A stretch of 64,000 nt of DNA from Phycisphaeraceae bacterium (GTDB lineage Bacteria > Planctomycetota > Phycisphaerae > Phycisphaerales > Phycisphaeraceae): the NCBI GenBank assembly GCA_029260595.1, contig JAJDCY010000010.1, positions 62,001-126,000 on the forward strand. The letters run 5' to 3'. A program made the translations under genes and the position numbers. Positions within the stretch are counted from its first letter, which is position 1; each line of letters begins with the position of its first letter. Shown in pieces: positions 55,418-64,000 of this stretch. The notes under the pieces were generated by a model. The model worked only from the letters and a program-made list of their open reading frames with translations, searched no databases and had not been told where the DNA came from.

Positions 55418-56812
55418 ATGGCCACGTCATCCGAACGCACCCTGAAATTGCCGCAAGCCCCGGCGACGCAGGCCACGGACGCTAACCCGCCGGTGGGCTG
55501 GTCCGTGTGGTGGTCGCGTTTGACCGGGCGCACCGCACGAAACGGCGCGTGGACGCTCGGCGACCAACTGATCGTCTCGGCCACACGGTTCGGCATCTCG
55601 TGGGTTCTGGCGCGGTACACCGGGCAGACAGAGTTCGGTGCGTATGTTTTCGCCTACAGCATCCTGATGTTCTTCAGTGGTGTGCAGACCGCAGCCGTCA
55701 CCGGCCCGCTGATGGTTCTCGGCGCATCGCGTGAGCGCAAGGAGTTCAAACCCTACGTCACCGCGACGGCCGGGTTACAAGCGGGCGTCACCGCGATCAT
55801 CACTTTCGTTTCGCTGGCGACCGCGATCTATGTGGATGCGACCGGTCAAGGTGTCGAGCTATGCAACACCCTCTATAGCCTCGCGGTCGCGCTGCCGTTT
55901 ATCCAGTGCCACGAATTCATCCGCCGGGTGTTGTTCACCAAACTTATGGCCGCGGGCGTCTTCTTCAACGACGCGCTGGCCGGTGCGATCCTCGTCGCCG
56001 GATTGTGGTGGCTGTGGCGCCCCGATGTCGTGTCGGCCACAAGTCCAGGCGCCGCACCATCCGCGCTCACCGGTGGCAACGTCTTTCTTTGTATCGCGCT
56101 CGCCACAGCGATTGCAGGCACGATCGGCGTCTACCAGATCCGAGGCCTGTGGCAATTCAAGTTCGAGCACGCCGGGCGGTTCATCCGCGAGAATTTGCGG
56201 TTCGGCCGGTGGCAGCTCGGCGGCTTCTTCGGCAACTACCTCTTCCAGTGGGCGCCGAACCTGATCGTCGCCGCGATGGTCGGCCTGTCCGGCCCGGCCA
56301 TCCTCGAAGCCCCACGGCTGCTGCTGGCACCGCTGAACATCCTGCTGCTTGGTGCCGCCAACTTTCTTACGCCCCGGGCGTCGTCGCGATACGCCGAGTC
56401 CGGCTCGGCCGGGCTGTTCGACCTGCTCAAACACGCCACAATCGTAATTGGTGTTCTGTTCACCGCTTACGCCGCGATGATCGCGGTCATGCCGGGATTT
56501 TGGCTTGAAATTCTCTATGAAGATAAGTACCGTGGAGCCACGCTGATCGTGGTTTTGTGGGCTGTCGTCAAGGTTTTCGACGGTTTGTCGTTGCCACTGA
56601 TGATCGCGTTGACAGCCGCACGGCGGCCGGACCTGGTGATGTACGCCACGGTCGGGATCGGCCTGAGTATCACCGCCGCGGCCGTCGGGATGACCTACTT
56701 ATGGGGGCCGGTTGGGGCGGCCGTCGCGGTCACTGGCGGCAAAGCGGTTTTCCTACTGGTGGTGGGTTGCATGTGCAAGAGGGCACTTCGACCGGCGGGG
56801 TCCGGTGGATGA
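55418..56812 (+). CDS. Wzx-type polysaccharide flippase / oligosaccharide transporter
   Basis: A 464-residue inner-membrane protein of the MOP superfamily that flips lipid-linked sugars across the membrane. Around 12 hydrophobic segments are visible, starting after a 35-residue hydrophilic N-terminus. Characteristic stretches are ARNGAWTLGDQLIVSATRFG and RFGRWQLGGFFGNYLFQWAPNL. The ATG at 55418 is chosen to give the hydrophilic N-terminus without the poorly conserved extension. It ends one base before the start of the fusion kinase gene. Confidence 0.85.
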   Translation: MATSSERTLKLPQAPATQATDANPPVGWSVWWSRLTGRTARNGAWTLGDQLIVSATRFGISWVLARYTGQTEFGAYVFAYSILMFFSGVQTAAVTGPLMVLGASRERKEFKPYVTATAGLQAGVTAIITFVSLATAIYVDATGQGVELCNTLYSLAVALPFIQCHEFIRRVLFTKLMAAGVFFNDALAGAILVAGLWWLWRPDVVSATSPGAAPSALTGGNVFLCIALATAIAGTIGVYQIRGLWQFKFEHAGRFIRENLRFGRWQLGGFFGNYLFQWAPNLIVAAMVGLSGPAILEAPRLLLAPLNILLLGAANFLTPRASSRYAESGSAGLFDLLKHATIVIGVLFTAYAAMIAVMPGFWLEILYEDKYRGATLIVVLWAVVKVFDGLSLPLMIALTAARRPDLVMYATVGIGLSITAAAVGMTYLWGPVGAAVAVTGGKAVFLLVVGCMCKRALRPAGSGG

Positions 56813-56813
56813 C

Positions 56814-59198
56814 ATGAACCGAGCGGAACTAACCGAGACCCTCCTGCGGCGGATGGGCGAGCGCGGCATCGCCTACTGCGTGTTGCGGAACTACGACCAC
56901 CTGCCCGACCCGGTCGGCCACGACCTTGATATCGCTGTGCGCAAGGAAGACCTGCCCGCGGTCGAGTCGCTTATCTGCGAGACCGGTCGGCGCGACGGGA
57001 TCGTCGCCGTGCGGCACCTCGGCCGGCGGTACTTCCATCAGTGGACGTTGTGTAACACCAAGCACGACGCCGAGTCGCTGGTGCAAATCGACCTCGTCGC
57101 CGAACCCTGTGGCTGGGGCGGGTTCACGTACTTACCTACCGGCACTGTGCTCAAAGAATCGATCGCACGCGGCGGTTACCCCACGCCGCGCCCGGCCCAC
57201 GAGGCGTGCATCAGCATCCTGTGGGCGCTAATGAACCACGGCAAGGTGTTGCGCAAGTATGTCGTCCGGGCGGCTCAACTCGCCGAAGAAGACCACCCCA
57301 CTTTCCGCAAAGTGCTCGAAAACGCTTTCGGGTACGAACTCGCCGACCGGTTCGTCGGCCACGTGCTAAGCAAACAACCCGACGACATCGACGCGATGCG
57401 CAAGCCGCTGATGCGCGCGATGGTACGTCGCGCATTGGCACGAGACGGCGTCACCCCGCTTCGCCGCTTCGCAGTTCGCGCGATCCAAAAAGCCGGCGTG
57501 CTCTACCCCTACAGCCGCCTGTCGCTCGCGTTCATCGGCCCCGACGGCGTGGGAAAATCCACGACGATTACCGCGTTGGCCAAGGCGTTCGAGTACGAAT
57601 ACAACGGCGGGATCGCGTATTGCCACTGGCGCCCCGGCCTGCTCAAACCGATGAAGGGCCACGTCCCGCGCATCCCCGGTGTTCACAAACACCATCACCC
57701 GGTCCCCGGTCTGCTTGGCCGTGCGATCTCGCTTGCTCGCCTGCCGGCAAACGTATTGCTCTGCCACCTCGGGTACCTTGCGCGGGTCGTACCCGCACAG
57801 ATCAAACGCAAGTTGGTCTGCCTCGACCGCTACTGCTATGCCTACGTGCTTTTTCCGGAATCCGTACGGTATTTCGGCCCGACTGTCCTGGCTGACTGGG
57901 CGGTGCGCATGATGCCGCGGCCGGACCTCACACTCGCGCTGAGCGCCCCGCCCGCCGCGATCCACGAGCGCAAGCCCGAGCTAACCACCAACGAGATTTC
58001 CGAACAGTTGCAGCGCATCGAACGCCTCACCGACTCGCACAAACGGATTGTTTCGATCGACGCATCGGGCACCGCCGAGCAGACAATCGAGCGGTCCATC
58101 CGCGCCACCACGCGCCACCTGGCCAAGCGCACCGCGCGCCGATTGGCCGCTCGTCACGGGTATCGCGTCTTGCGAACCGGCGGCGTCGAGCGATTGGCGC
58201 TCGCCGCGGATAACCGCCGTGTCTGGTCGGCAGCGCTCGAACTCACCTCGCCGACCCGGTGGTCCGCACGGGCCGCGTTGCGCGCGACTCAGTGCGCACC
58301 GCGAATAGCCGTGCGCCTGACGACGCGCTCGAACCTCGAACCCGGCAATCGCCTTGGCCAATGGGATTGGCGAGGCTGGTTGGCCGATGTCCGCGATCGC
58401 CTGGGTGACGAACAATTGTCTGTCGCATTCAGCTTTCCCCGCGACCCGGACCAGCACAAGACCGCTGTCCTGCTTGCGCGCCCTGACGGCTCGGTTGCCG
58501 GATTCGGCAAGGTCGCCCTAGACGAGTTGTACCGCCCTGAGCTTCACCGCGAGGCCGAGGCCATGCGTTCGATCAACCAACTAGACCTACAAACCATCAA
58601 CGCCCCGTCAGTGCTCGCAGAAGGGCAGTTCGACGGGTGCGATTACGTCGTCTGTTCCGCCGTCCCCGCGTCCGCGCATGCGGCCCCGCGCCGCTGGTCG
58701 AGCGTTTACGAGAACGCGTGGCGCGAGCTTCGCGACAAGACGACCTTCCGCGGTCCGCTCGACAGCGCCGCCTGGTGGTCGTCCGTCCCGCGCACACAAT
58801 CCGTCTGGTCGCGCATTGCCGACCGCCTGGAATCATCACAGCCGCGCGAAGGGTATGAGTTCTGCACGGCCCACGGCGACTGGGCCCCGTGGAATGCCCG
58901 TTGCGACCACGACGTGCTTTGGCTGTACGACTGGGAGTTGTTCTCTGTGCACGCCCCGTGTTGCCTGGACCCGCTTCACTTCACGGTGAAGGTCGAGGGG
59001 CACGTGCGGTCGCGCCCGTGGGCGATGGTGGCCCGATCCATGATGGATTTTGTCCATGCGTCCGGCCGCAGCGCCAACCCATCGCGCGACTGCTCGTTAG
59101 CACTTGTCTTTATGAACTACCTGAAGGTGTCCAGCGGCGGACGGTGGTTCGGCGCGACTGACCTCGACACCATCGCCCACCACCTGCCCGAGGCGTAG
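56814..59198 (+). CDS. Three-domain fusion: nucleotidyltransferase-like, thymidylate-kinase-like and aminoglycoside-phosphotransferase-like
   Basis: A 794-residue cytoplasmic protein. Residues 1 to about 225 resemble a nucleotidyltransferase fold with RNYDHLPDPVGHDLDIAV (acidic pair near 37-39). Residues about 235-430 are a P-loop kinase of the thymidylate-kinase type: Walker A GPDGVGKST (242-250) and CLDRYCYAY (336-344). Residues about 500-794 have an APH/choline-kinase fold with the catalytic-type HGDWAPWN (687-694) and LYDWELF (704-710). All key motifs appear present. It starts one base after the flippase stop, so translation is coupled. Function unknown; modification or activation of a sugar or lipid for the glycan is suggested. 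Confidence 0.88.
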   Translation: MNRAELTETLLRRMGERGIAYCVLRNYDHLPDPVGHDLDIAVRKEDLPAVESLICETGRRDGIVAVRHLGRRYFHQWTLCNTKHDAESLVQIDLVAEPCGWGGFTYLPTGTVLKESIARGGYPTPRPAHEACISILWALMNHGKVLRKYVVRAAQLAEEDHPTFRKVLENAFGYELADRFVGHVLSKQPDDIDAMRKPLMRAMVRRALARDGVTPLRRFAVRAIQKAGVLYPYSRLSLAFIGPDGVGKSTTITALAKAFEYEYNGGIAYCHWRPGLLKPMKGHVPRIPGVHKHHHPVPGLLGRAISLARLPANVLLCHLGYLARVVPAQIKRKLVCLDRYCYAYVLFPESVRYFGPTVLADWAVRMMPRPDLTLALSAPPAAIHERKPELTTNEISEQLQRIERLTDSHKRIVSIDASGTAEQTIERSIRATTRHLAKRTARRLAARHGYRVLRTGGVERLALAADNRRVWSAALELTSPTRWSARAALRATQCAPRIAVRLTTRSNLEPGNRLGQWDWRGWLADVRDRLGDEQLSVAFSFPRDPDQHKTAVLLARPDGSVAGFGKVALDELYRPELHREAEAMRSINQLDLQTINAPSVLAEGQFDGCDYVVCSAVPASAHAAPRRWSSVYENAWRELRDKTTFRGPLDSAAWWSSVPRTQSVWSRIADRLESSQPREGYEFCTAHGDWAPWNARCDHDVLWLYDWELFSVHAPCCLDPLHFTVKVEGHVRSRPWAMVARSMMDFVHASGRSANPSRDCSLALVFMNYLKVSSGGRWFGATDLDTIAHHLPEA

Positions 59199-59236
59199 CC
59201 CGGCCAAGGCCATCCGCTCACCGTGAGTACCCCGTC

Positions 59237-59968
59237 ATGAAGATCATCAATCTTGGTTGCGGCACGAAGACCAGCAACGATCCGCGCGTCGTGAATATCG
59301 ATTGGTCGCTCTACCTGCGATTGCGTCGCAACCGAGTCTTGCGCGAGCTGGCCCTGCGTGTCTTGCGCGGCGAGCAACTCGAACGCTTCCGCAAACTCCC
59401 CGACAACGTCCTCGTCCACAACCTCGCCAAGGGCATCCCGTTCCCCGACGGCTCGGTCGACGCTGTCTATCACTCGCACTTCCTCGAACACCTCGATCGC
59501 CCGATCGCCGAGCAGTTCCTCCGCGAGGTCCGCCGGGTGTTGCGGCCGGGCGGGATCCACCGGATCGCCGTGCCCGACTTCGAGAAAGCCTGCCGTGAGT
59601 ATCTGCAAGACCTCGACCGGATCGGAGACGACGTCGAGAACGCCAACGGCCACGAGCAATACATCGCGACGATCATCGAGCAGTCGGTTCGCCGCGACGG
59701 GTACAGTTCCCGCAACAAGAAGGGCCTGCGTCGGCTGATGGAAAACATGGTGCTCGGCGATGCACGCAGCCGCGGTGAGACGCACCAGTGGATGTACGAC
59801 CGCGTCAGCCTCCGCCAGCTTCTAGCCGGCTGCGGCTATCAAAATGCCACGGTCCGCGGCCACAACGACAGCGACATCCCAGGATGGGAGCAGATGGGCC
59901 TGGAAGTGAAGCCCGACGGATCGCAATACAAATCCGCCTCACTCTATGTCGAAGCGGTAAAGCCATAA
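59237..59968 (+). CDS. SAM-dependent methyltransferase (second of the glycan cluster)
   Basis: A 243-residue class I methyltransferase. Motif I is IINLGCGTKTS at the N-terminus; the LAKGIPFPDGSVDAVYHSHFLEHLDRP segment and VRRVLRPGGIHRIAVPD follow in the usual order. The C-terminal half has YDRVSLRQLLAGCGYQNATVRG, a family-typical end. It follows the fusion kinase by 38 bp. The specific acceptor is unknown. Confidence 0.85.
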   Translation: MKIINLGCGTKTSNDPRVVNIDWSLYLRLRRNRVLRELALRVLRGEQLERFRKLPDNVLVHNLAKGIPFPDGSVDAVYHSHFLEHLDRPIAEQFLREVRRVLRPGGIHRIAVPDFEKACREYLQDLDRIGDDVENANGHEQYIATIIEQSVRRDGYSSRNKKGLRRLMENMVLGDARSRGETHQWMYDRVSLRQLLAGCGYQNATVRGHNDSDIPGWEQMGLEVKPDGSQYKSASLYVEAVKP

Positions 59969-60060
59969 ACTGTTCCATACGCTTGCGATAGTTGCCGCTT
60001 GCTCCGCCAAGTTTTATCCCTCGCCGCGCTCACAATATCGCTTACGACTAGGTAATTCTC

Positions 60061-60089
60061 TGTACAGCCTGACTTATCGCGATTACAAT
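60061..60089 (+). promoter_or_regulatory. Candidate internal promoter before the GT4 gene
   Basis: TGTACA (60061-60066), a 17-base spacer and TACAAT (60084-60089) sit in an AT-rich 126-bp gap. The start would fall near 60096, at the ATG of the next gene, giving a leaderless or very short-leader mRNA if used. Confidence 0.3.
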
Positions 60090-60094
60090 GCGGT

Positions 60095-61381
60095 ATGCGC
60101 GTGATTATGTCCGCATACTGCTGCTGCCCCGGCATCGGGTCCGAGGCCGCGATGGGTTGGAACTGGCCGCTCCAGATGGCCAAGCACAACGAGGTCTGGG
60201 TGTTTACCCGGCCTAAGTACCGTCAACCGATCGAGCAGGCGTTGCCCGGTGTCGCCAACCGCGACCGCCTGCACTTTGTCTATGTTGATTGGCCGCGATG
60301 GGCGCTGTTCTGGAAGCAGGGCAGCTACGGGATGTGGCTGTACAACTGGGTCTGGCAGTACCTGGTCTACCGCGCCGCCCTGCGGACCCACCGCCAGATC
60401 CGATTCGACCTTGCCCACTACGTCAACTTCGGCGTCTGGCGCGTCCCGTGTCACCTGTGGCGGCTGGGAATCCCGCTGGTCTGGGGCCCCGTTGGTGGTG
60501 GTCAGGAAGTGCCTCGCGGTTTCGCCCGCACGTTGGGGATCAAGGGGCGCGCCATCGATCTGGCCCGCAGCATTGCGCAGCGCCTTTCCTGGATCGATCC
60601 TTTTGTCCGCGCGACCCGTCGCCACGCCGCGAAGACCCTTGTCACGGACCGCGAAACACAGCGATGGCTTGCCGCGATGCCGGGCCCGGAGCCATCTTCC
60701 GATTCTGCCCAGGAGCCCGAGCGATTCCCCGGGATCGGGGCGTTATTCCTGCCGTCATCGCCTCTACCAGCACACGACGATGGTGGGCCGCTACGGTTGC
60801 TCTGGGTCAGCCGGCTGGTTCCCTATAAGGGCCTGCCGTTGATGCTCCGAGCCTTCGCTCTGGCTAGTGAAAGCACGGATTGTCGGCTGACTATCCTGGG
60901 GCTCGGCCCTGAATATCGCCGTTGTATCCGCTTGGCTCAACAACTGGGAATCGATCGCCTGGTTTCGTTTGTCGGTCGCGTCCAGACGCATGATCAGGTG
61001 CTCAGTCTTTATGCCGAGGCGCAACTATTTGTGTTTACGAGCCTGCGTGATTCGTCCGGTATGGCACTGCTGGAAGCAATGTCGGCCGGGTTGCCGAGTA
61101 TCTGCCTGGACCACGGAGGCCCGGGCACAATCGCGACGCCGCAGTGTGCCGTGATGATCGAACCGCTGGGCGAGGGCGAGACACAGCGCCAAATCGCCGC
61201 TGCGATTGTTCAACTGGCACGCGATCCGGCTCGCCGCAAAGCGATGTCTCAGGCCGCGCGTGAGCGTGCGACGACAGCCTTAACATGGAACGCTCATGGG
61301 CAGCGGATGCAACAGACCTACAGTGACGTCTTGGCGGGCGCGCGGCTGCCCTCGGGCTCCGCGACCGTGACGGTTGGATAA
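60095..61381 (+). CDS. Glycosyltransferase family 4
   Basis: A 428-residue cytosolic or peripheral membrane enzyme of GT-B fold. The N-terminal domain has GIGSEAAMGWNWP and a long aromatic region. The donor-binding half shows RLLWVSRLVPYKGLPLML, LTILGLGPEY, VSFVGRVQTHDQVLSLYAEAQLFVFTSLRDS, and the EX7E-like block SGMALLEAMSAGLPSICLD. It adds one sugar to the growing glycan; the linkage is unknown. A Wzy-like gene follows 72 bp downstream. ATG at 60095 is chosen, but ATG at 60107 is also in frame. Confidence 0.9.
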   Translation: MRVIMSAYCCCPGIGSEAAMGWNWPLQMAKHNEVWVFTRPKYRQPIEQALPGVANRDRLHFVYVDWPRWALFWKQGSYGMWLYNWVWQYLVYRAALRTHRQIRFDLAHYVNFGVWRVPCHLWRLGIPLVWGPVGGGQEVPRGFARTLGIKGRAIDLARSIAQRLSWIDPFVRATRRHAAKTLVTDRETQRWLAAMPGPEPSSDSAQEPERFPGIGALFLPSSPLPAHDDGGPLRLLWVSRLVPYKGLPLMLRAFALASESTDCRLTILGLGPEYRRCIRLAQQLGIDRLVSFVGRVQTHDQVLSLYAEAQLFVFTSLRDSSGMALLEAMSAGLPSICLDHGGPGTIATPQCAVMIEPLGEGETQRQIAAAIVQLARDPARRKAMSQAARERATTALTWNAHGQRMQQTYSDVLAGARLPSGSATVTVG

Positions 61382-61453
61382 AGGCACCGCTAGCGGTCAG
61401 GGCAGGGCCGAATACTCCGGCGTCGCCCGCTCGCCGCGCGACAGCAGCAGTTT

Positions 61454-62830
61454 ATGGTGGAGCTATTCCCGATCGTTGTTTACGTTAGCTTGCTGCTTGT
61501 CATTTTGGCGGCGCCGATGCGGTACGCGCTGCCGGCGTTTTGTGTATTGGTGCACATGGACATGTCAGGCCGAGAGCACCTTTCGGCGACCGCCATCGGT
61601 TATGGCAATACGCTGAGCAGATTATTCGTCCCGGGTTTGCTATTGGCGCGCACGCGTTTCGGAGCGTTGCGAGAGTTGGGCAGGTGGAGAACCGAGATTG
61701 CGATCTGGGGTTGCTTCACACTCTACGCGGCCATCGCGACTTTTTGGTCGGACTACACCCTGTCCGCGTTGAAGATGGTGGTGTACCTCACCTGTTACCC
61801 GTTGTATTTCGGAATTTTTGCGTACGGCCACCGCCGCGGGTGGACGCAACCTCGGTCGCTGGTCGTGGTGATCTGGGCGGTGCTTGCGCTCGCCGTCGTC
61901 CAGACCTACTTCTTCGGCAACCCTTACGGCGGTGTTGGTCGGCTGCGCTTCACCGGGTTCACCGGGGCGCCCGGGTTCGGCACGTTCCTATTCCTAAGCG
62001 CCGCGATGCTGATATTTCCGCACGGGATGAAGCACCGAAAACAGGACTACGCCTACATCTTCATCACACAGCTAGCGATCTTCGTGGCGCTGATCCTAAA
62101 CGGCAGCCGCAACGTTTTTGTCGGGTATCTGTGCTTGCTCTGCATCCACACACTGACCAAGGTGCTGCTCAAAGCACGCGGCACGGTCTGGCTCACGCGG
62201 ATCGCCGCGTCGGTGGGGTTGGTCCTGCTCGTGGTGATCGGTCTCGGGCTGCTGCAACGCTTCAGCCCGAACAACCGCCTGCTCGACCTCACCCCGGCCG
62301 CGTTCACCCACCGCGCGCTGATGAACATCGACACCTTCGCCTGGCGCATGGGCATGTACGAAGCGGTCATCGCGGATATTTATGCCGGCGACACCGCCAC
62401 CTGGGTTTTTGGCAACGGCACCTCGATGGGCGGCAGCATCGCGCTGTCGTATGAGGCGGCGTTCTCGTTCGAGTCGGTCGACGCCAACCGCGCCATCCAC
62501 AACGAGTTCATCCGCGTGTTTTATGAATGGGGGATCGTCGGCTCCGTGTTATTCATCGCGTTTCTTGCCGCCGTCTTGGTCCGTGTATTCCCGCGCCGGA
62601 TCACCCGCGATGCCTACGGCCTGTTCGCCCTATGGGGCACACTGCCGATGATCTTCATGGGGCTCACTTTCGATAACTACCTCGCCTCAGCCGGCGGCCC
62701 GGCATCGATCGGCATAGCGATGGTGCTGGCCTACGCCTCGTCGTCATTGGAACGGATAGGCGAATCCAAACAACAACGTACCGTTGCGGTGGACGAGACG
62801 CCGTCCGCATCGCTCATCCCCGCGGTGTAG
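61454..62830 (+). CDS. O-antigen polymerase / ligase (Wzy-WaaL type) membrane protein
   Basis: A 458-residue inner-membrane protein with roughly ten or more hydrophobic spans. The long periplasmic loop has the family pattern, with NRLLDLTPAAFTHRALMN and the HNEFIRVFYEWGIVGS motif. Segments such as ALILNGSRNVFVGYLC and RFTGFTGAPGFGTFLF are typical of polymerases and ligases of surface polysaccharides. It is the last gene of the cluster. ATG at 61454 is the first start in the frame. Whether it polymerises or ligates cannot be told. Confidence 0.8.
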   Translation: MVELFPIVVYVSLLLVILAAPMRYALPAFCVLVHMDMSGREHLSATAIGYGNTLSRLFVPGLLLARTRFGALRELGRWRTEIAIWGCFTLYAAIATFWSDYTLSALKMVVYLTCYPLYFGIFAYGHRRGWTQPRSLVVVIWAVLALAVVQTYFFGNPYGGVGRLRFTGFTGAPGFGTFLFLSAAMLIFPHGMKHRKQDYAYIFITQLAIFVALILNGSRNVFVGYLCLLCIHTLTKVLLKARGTVWLTRIAASVGLVLLVVIGLGLLQRFSPNNRLLDLTPAAFTHRALMNIDTFAWRMGMYEAVIADIYAGDTATWVFGNGTSMGGSIALSYEAAFSFESVDANRAIHNEFIRVFYEWGIVGSVLFIAFLAAVLVRVFPRRITRDAYGLFALWGTLPMIFMGLTFDNYLASAGGPASIGIAMVLAYASSSLERIGESKQQRTVAVDETPSASLIPAV

Positions 62831-62872
62831 CGGCCTCCCTCGCCGCCAACCCCGTGCTCACCGGAGTCGTCC

Positions 62873-63232
62873 TTGCAGATCAACGTGAAGCGCGTCTACG
62901 ACCCACCGTCGCCCACCGATGGTTGCCGCGTTCTCGTCGACCGGCTTTGGCCTCGCGGGCTGGCCACAGAGGTTGCCGCCGTCGATCACTGGGCGAAGGA
63001 CCTTGCACCCTCGACCGATTTGCGCAAGTGGTACCACAGCCACGCCGATCGGCACGACGAGTTTGTCCGTCGATACCAAGCCGAGTTCGTCGACGCCGCG
63101 CAGCCGTTCCAGGCGTTGCTCGAAGCGACGGCCCGGTGTTCGGTCGTTACCCTGCTCTACGCATCGAGAGATACCGAGCACACACACGCCTACGTAGTGC
63201 GTCGCTGGTTGGAGAATCATCGCCAAGGCTGA
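62873..63232 (+). CDS. DUF488 family protein
   Basis: A 119-residue soluble protein of DUF488, which includes YeaO-type proteins. The opening VKRVYDPPSPTDGCRVLVDRLWPRGL and LRKWYHSHADRHDEFVRRYQAE are the family signature, followed by VTLLYASRDTEHTHAYVV. The TTG start is used because GGAG lies six bases upstream; a GTG 12 bases later is an alternative. Function unknown. It does not obviously belong to the glycan cluster. Confidence 0.88.
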   Translation: MQINVKRVYDPPSPTDGCRVLVDRLWPRGLATEVAAVDHWAKDLAPSTDLRKWYHSHADRHDEFVRRYQAEFVDAAQPFQALLEATARCSVVTLLYASRDTEHTHAYVVRRWLENHRQG

Positions 63233-63337
63233 CCGCCCAGCGCGATCCACGCCGCCGCTTCGCTCGTATCAATGGTTCGAAGGTGCGCCGTAATCCCGAT
63301 CGCGGGCCCGGTACACTGCCGCGGGCGGGAAATAGGT

Positions 63338-64000
63338 ATGATGTTGAATATCGCGATGATGCAATTGGCCTCTACAACTCGCCTGTCGATACTCCTTGGT
63401 TGTGTCATGGCGCTGGCCGTGAGTGGCACCCTCGCGCCTGCCCAGACGCCCGATGCCCCCGACCCGCCGGCGTTGGAGTTGGACGCCCCAATCCCCGACC
63501 TGTCCAACTACCACGTCGTCGAGCTGCGGCCGTTGGCCGAGCACCTCTACCGCAAGGTGCTCGAGTTGCAGCAAGAAAACCGGATCCTCAAAGCTCAGAT
63601 CGCCACGCTCCGCAAGCGGCGCGGCACGCTGCGGCCGACGGGCGAGGTTCCGAGCGCGGTTGGCCCCGATTCGCAAGACCTCGAACCCGACGCAGCGATA
63701 ACGCCGTCGACATCGCGGCGGATTGCCCCGTTCACCTACCTCCCGTGCGAGGCTTGGGTCGGCCATCAGTTCATCTTCCTGCCACGGTCCAAGTACCTGC
63801 AGAAGTACGGGTACCAGGGCTTTAGCGCAGTCAAGGGCCAATCGGATTCGCAGCCGTATGAGGACCTGGTCGGGCAGATCGGCACCGTGACGGACATCCA
63901 CCAGGACGTGTTCCCGCGGCTGACGATCAAGATGAACGACGGCAAGGCGCTCTATGTCACCGCCTACACCGCCAGCGCCCAGGGCATCGCGGTAAAGGGC
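63338..64000 (+). CDS. Exported coiled-coil protein of unknown function, 3' truncated by window end
   Basis: The frame is open from ATG at 63338 to the last base, 221 codons. The N-terminus is hydrophobic (TRLSILLGCVMALAVSGTLAPA), a signal peptide likely cut after LAPA or a lipoprotein type (Leu-Leu-Gly-Cys). A coiled coil follows (LAEHLYRKVLELQQENRILK), then a Pro/Thr-rich linker, and a beta-rich region with GQIGTVTDIHQDVFPRLTIKMNDGKALYVTAY. No family recognised. The second ATG at 63341 is equally possible. It is the first gene after a 105-bp gap from DUF488. Confidence 0.6.
   Translation, partial: MMLNIAMMQLASTTRLSILLGCVMALAVSGTLAPAQTPDAPDPPALELDAPIPDLSNYHVVELRPLAEHLYRKVLELQQENRILKAQIATLRKRRGTLRPTGEVPSAVGPDSQDLEPDAAITPSTSRRIAPFTYLPCEAWVGHQFIFLPRSKYLQKYGYQGFSAVKGQSDSQPYEDLVGQIGTVTDIHQDVFPRLTIKMNDGKALYVTAYTASAQGIAVKG

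Overview
The window is high-GC bacterial DNA that most resembles a planctomycete of the Phycisphaerae type. The evidence is a mixture of traits: two secreted proteins with PEP-CTERM-like tails, an ECF sigma / helix-turn-helix / giant kinase-WD40 cassette, a TatC with a long periplasmic insertion, a histone-tailed DksA relative, a squalene-hopene cyclase and a zinc-site-poor Fur protein. Lineage is inferred from gene content; no rRNA is present. It reads as ordinary chromosome: no insertion sequence, phage, CRISPR array or origin was seen.

Region 1 (1-9.5 kb): the end of a dacB-like D,D-carboxypeptidase, a small DUF2103-like protein, msrB, an aldo/keto reductase, a complete pstSCAB-phoU phosphate-uptake operon on the minus strand with a TATAAT element ahead of pstS, two small uncertain ORFs, a PtsN-like EIIA protein and a FeeM-like N-acyltransferase. 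Region 2 (9.6-22.3 kb): trpB, a DUF2071 protein, gpmI, a small lipoprotein, tatC, DUF423, a secreted metalloprotease, yacG, fur, homoserine dehydrogenase, a receiver-like protein, the histone-tailed DksA relative, lspA and a class I glutamine amidotransferase.

Region 3 (22.3-30.4 kb): a signalling cassette (ECF sigma factor, HTH protein, and a 1348-residue protein joining a Clp-N-like domain, a Ser/Thr kinase, one membrane span and about 16 WD40 repeats), a secreted GH16-like PEP-CTERM protein, and an acyltransferase interrupted by an in-frame TAG. Region 4 (30.4-46.9 kb): tsaE, thiL, alpha-glucan phosphorylase, an orphan ExbB/TolQ protein, transketolase, a GGDEF protein with a partner of unknown function, rpmB, dnaG, rpoD and squalene-hopene cyclase.

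Region 5 (47-54.5 kb): an outer-membrane porin, a chemoreceptor with a haem-type CxxCH sensor, purD, pheS, purC and tRNA-Pro(CGG). Region 6 (54.5-62.8 kb): a plus-strand surface-glycan cluster with two methyltransferases, a Wzx-type flippase, a GT4 glycosyltransferase, a Wzy/ligase-type membrane protein, and a 794-residue protein that fuses a nucleotidyltransferase-like, a thymidylate-kinase-like and an aminoglycoside-phosphotransferase-like domain. A DUF488 protein and a truncated exported coiled-coil protein close the window.

The most unusual items are the three-domain kinase fusion of the glycan cluster, the Clp-N/kinase/WD40 cassette, and the histone-tailed DksA relative with a half-lost zinc finger.
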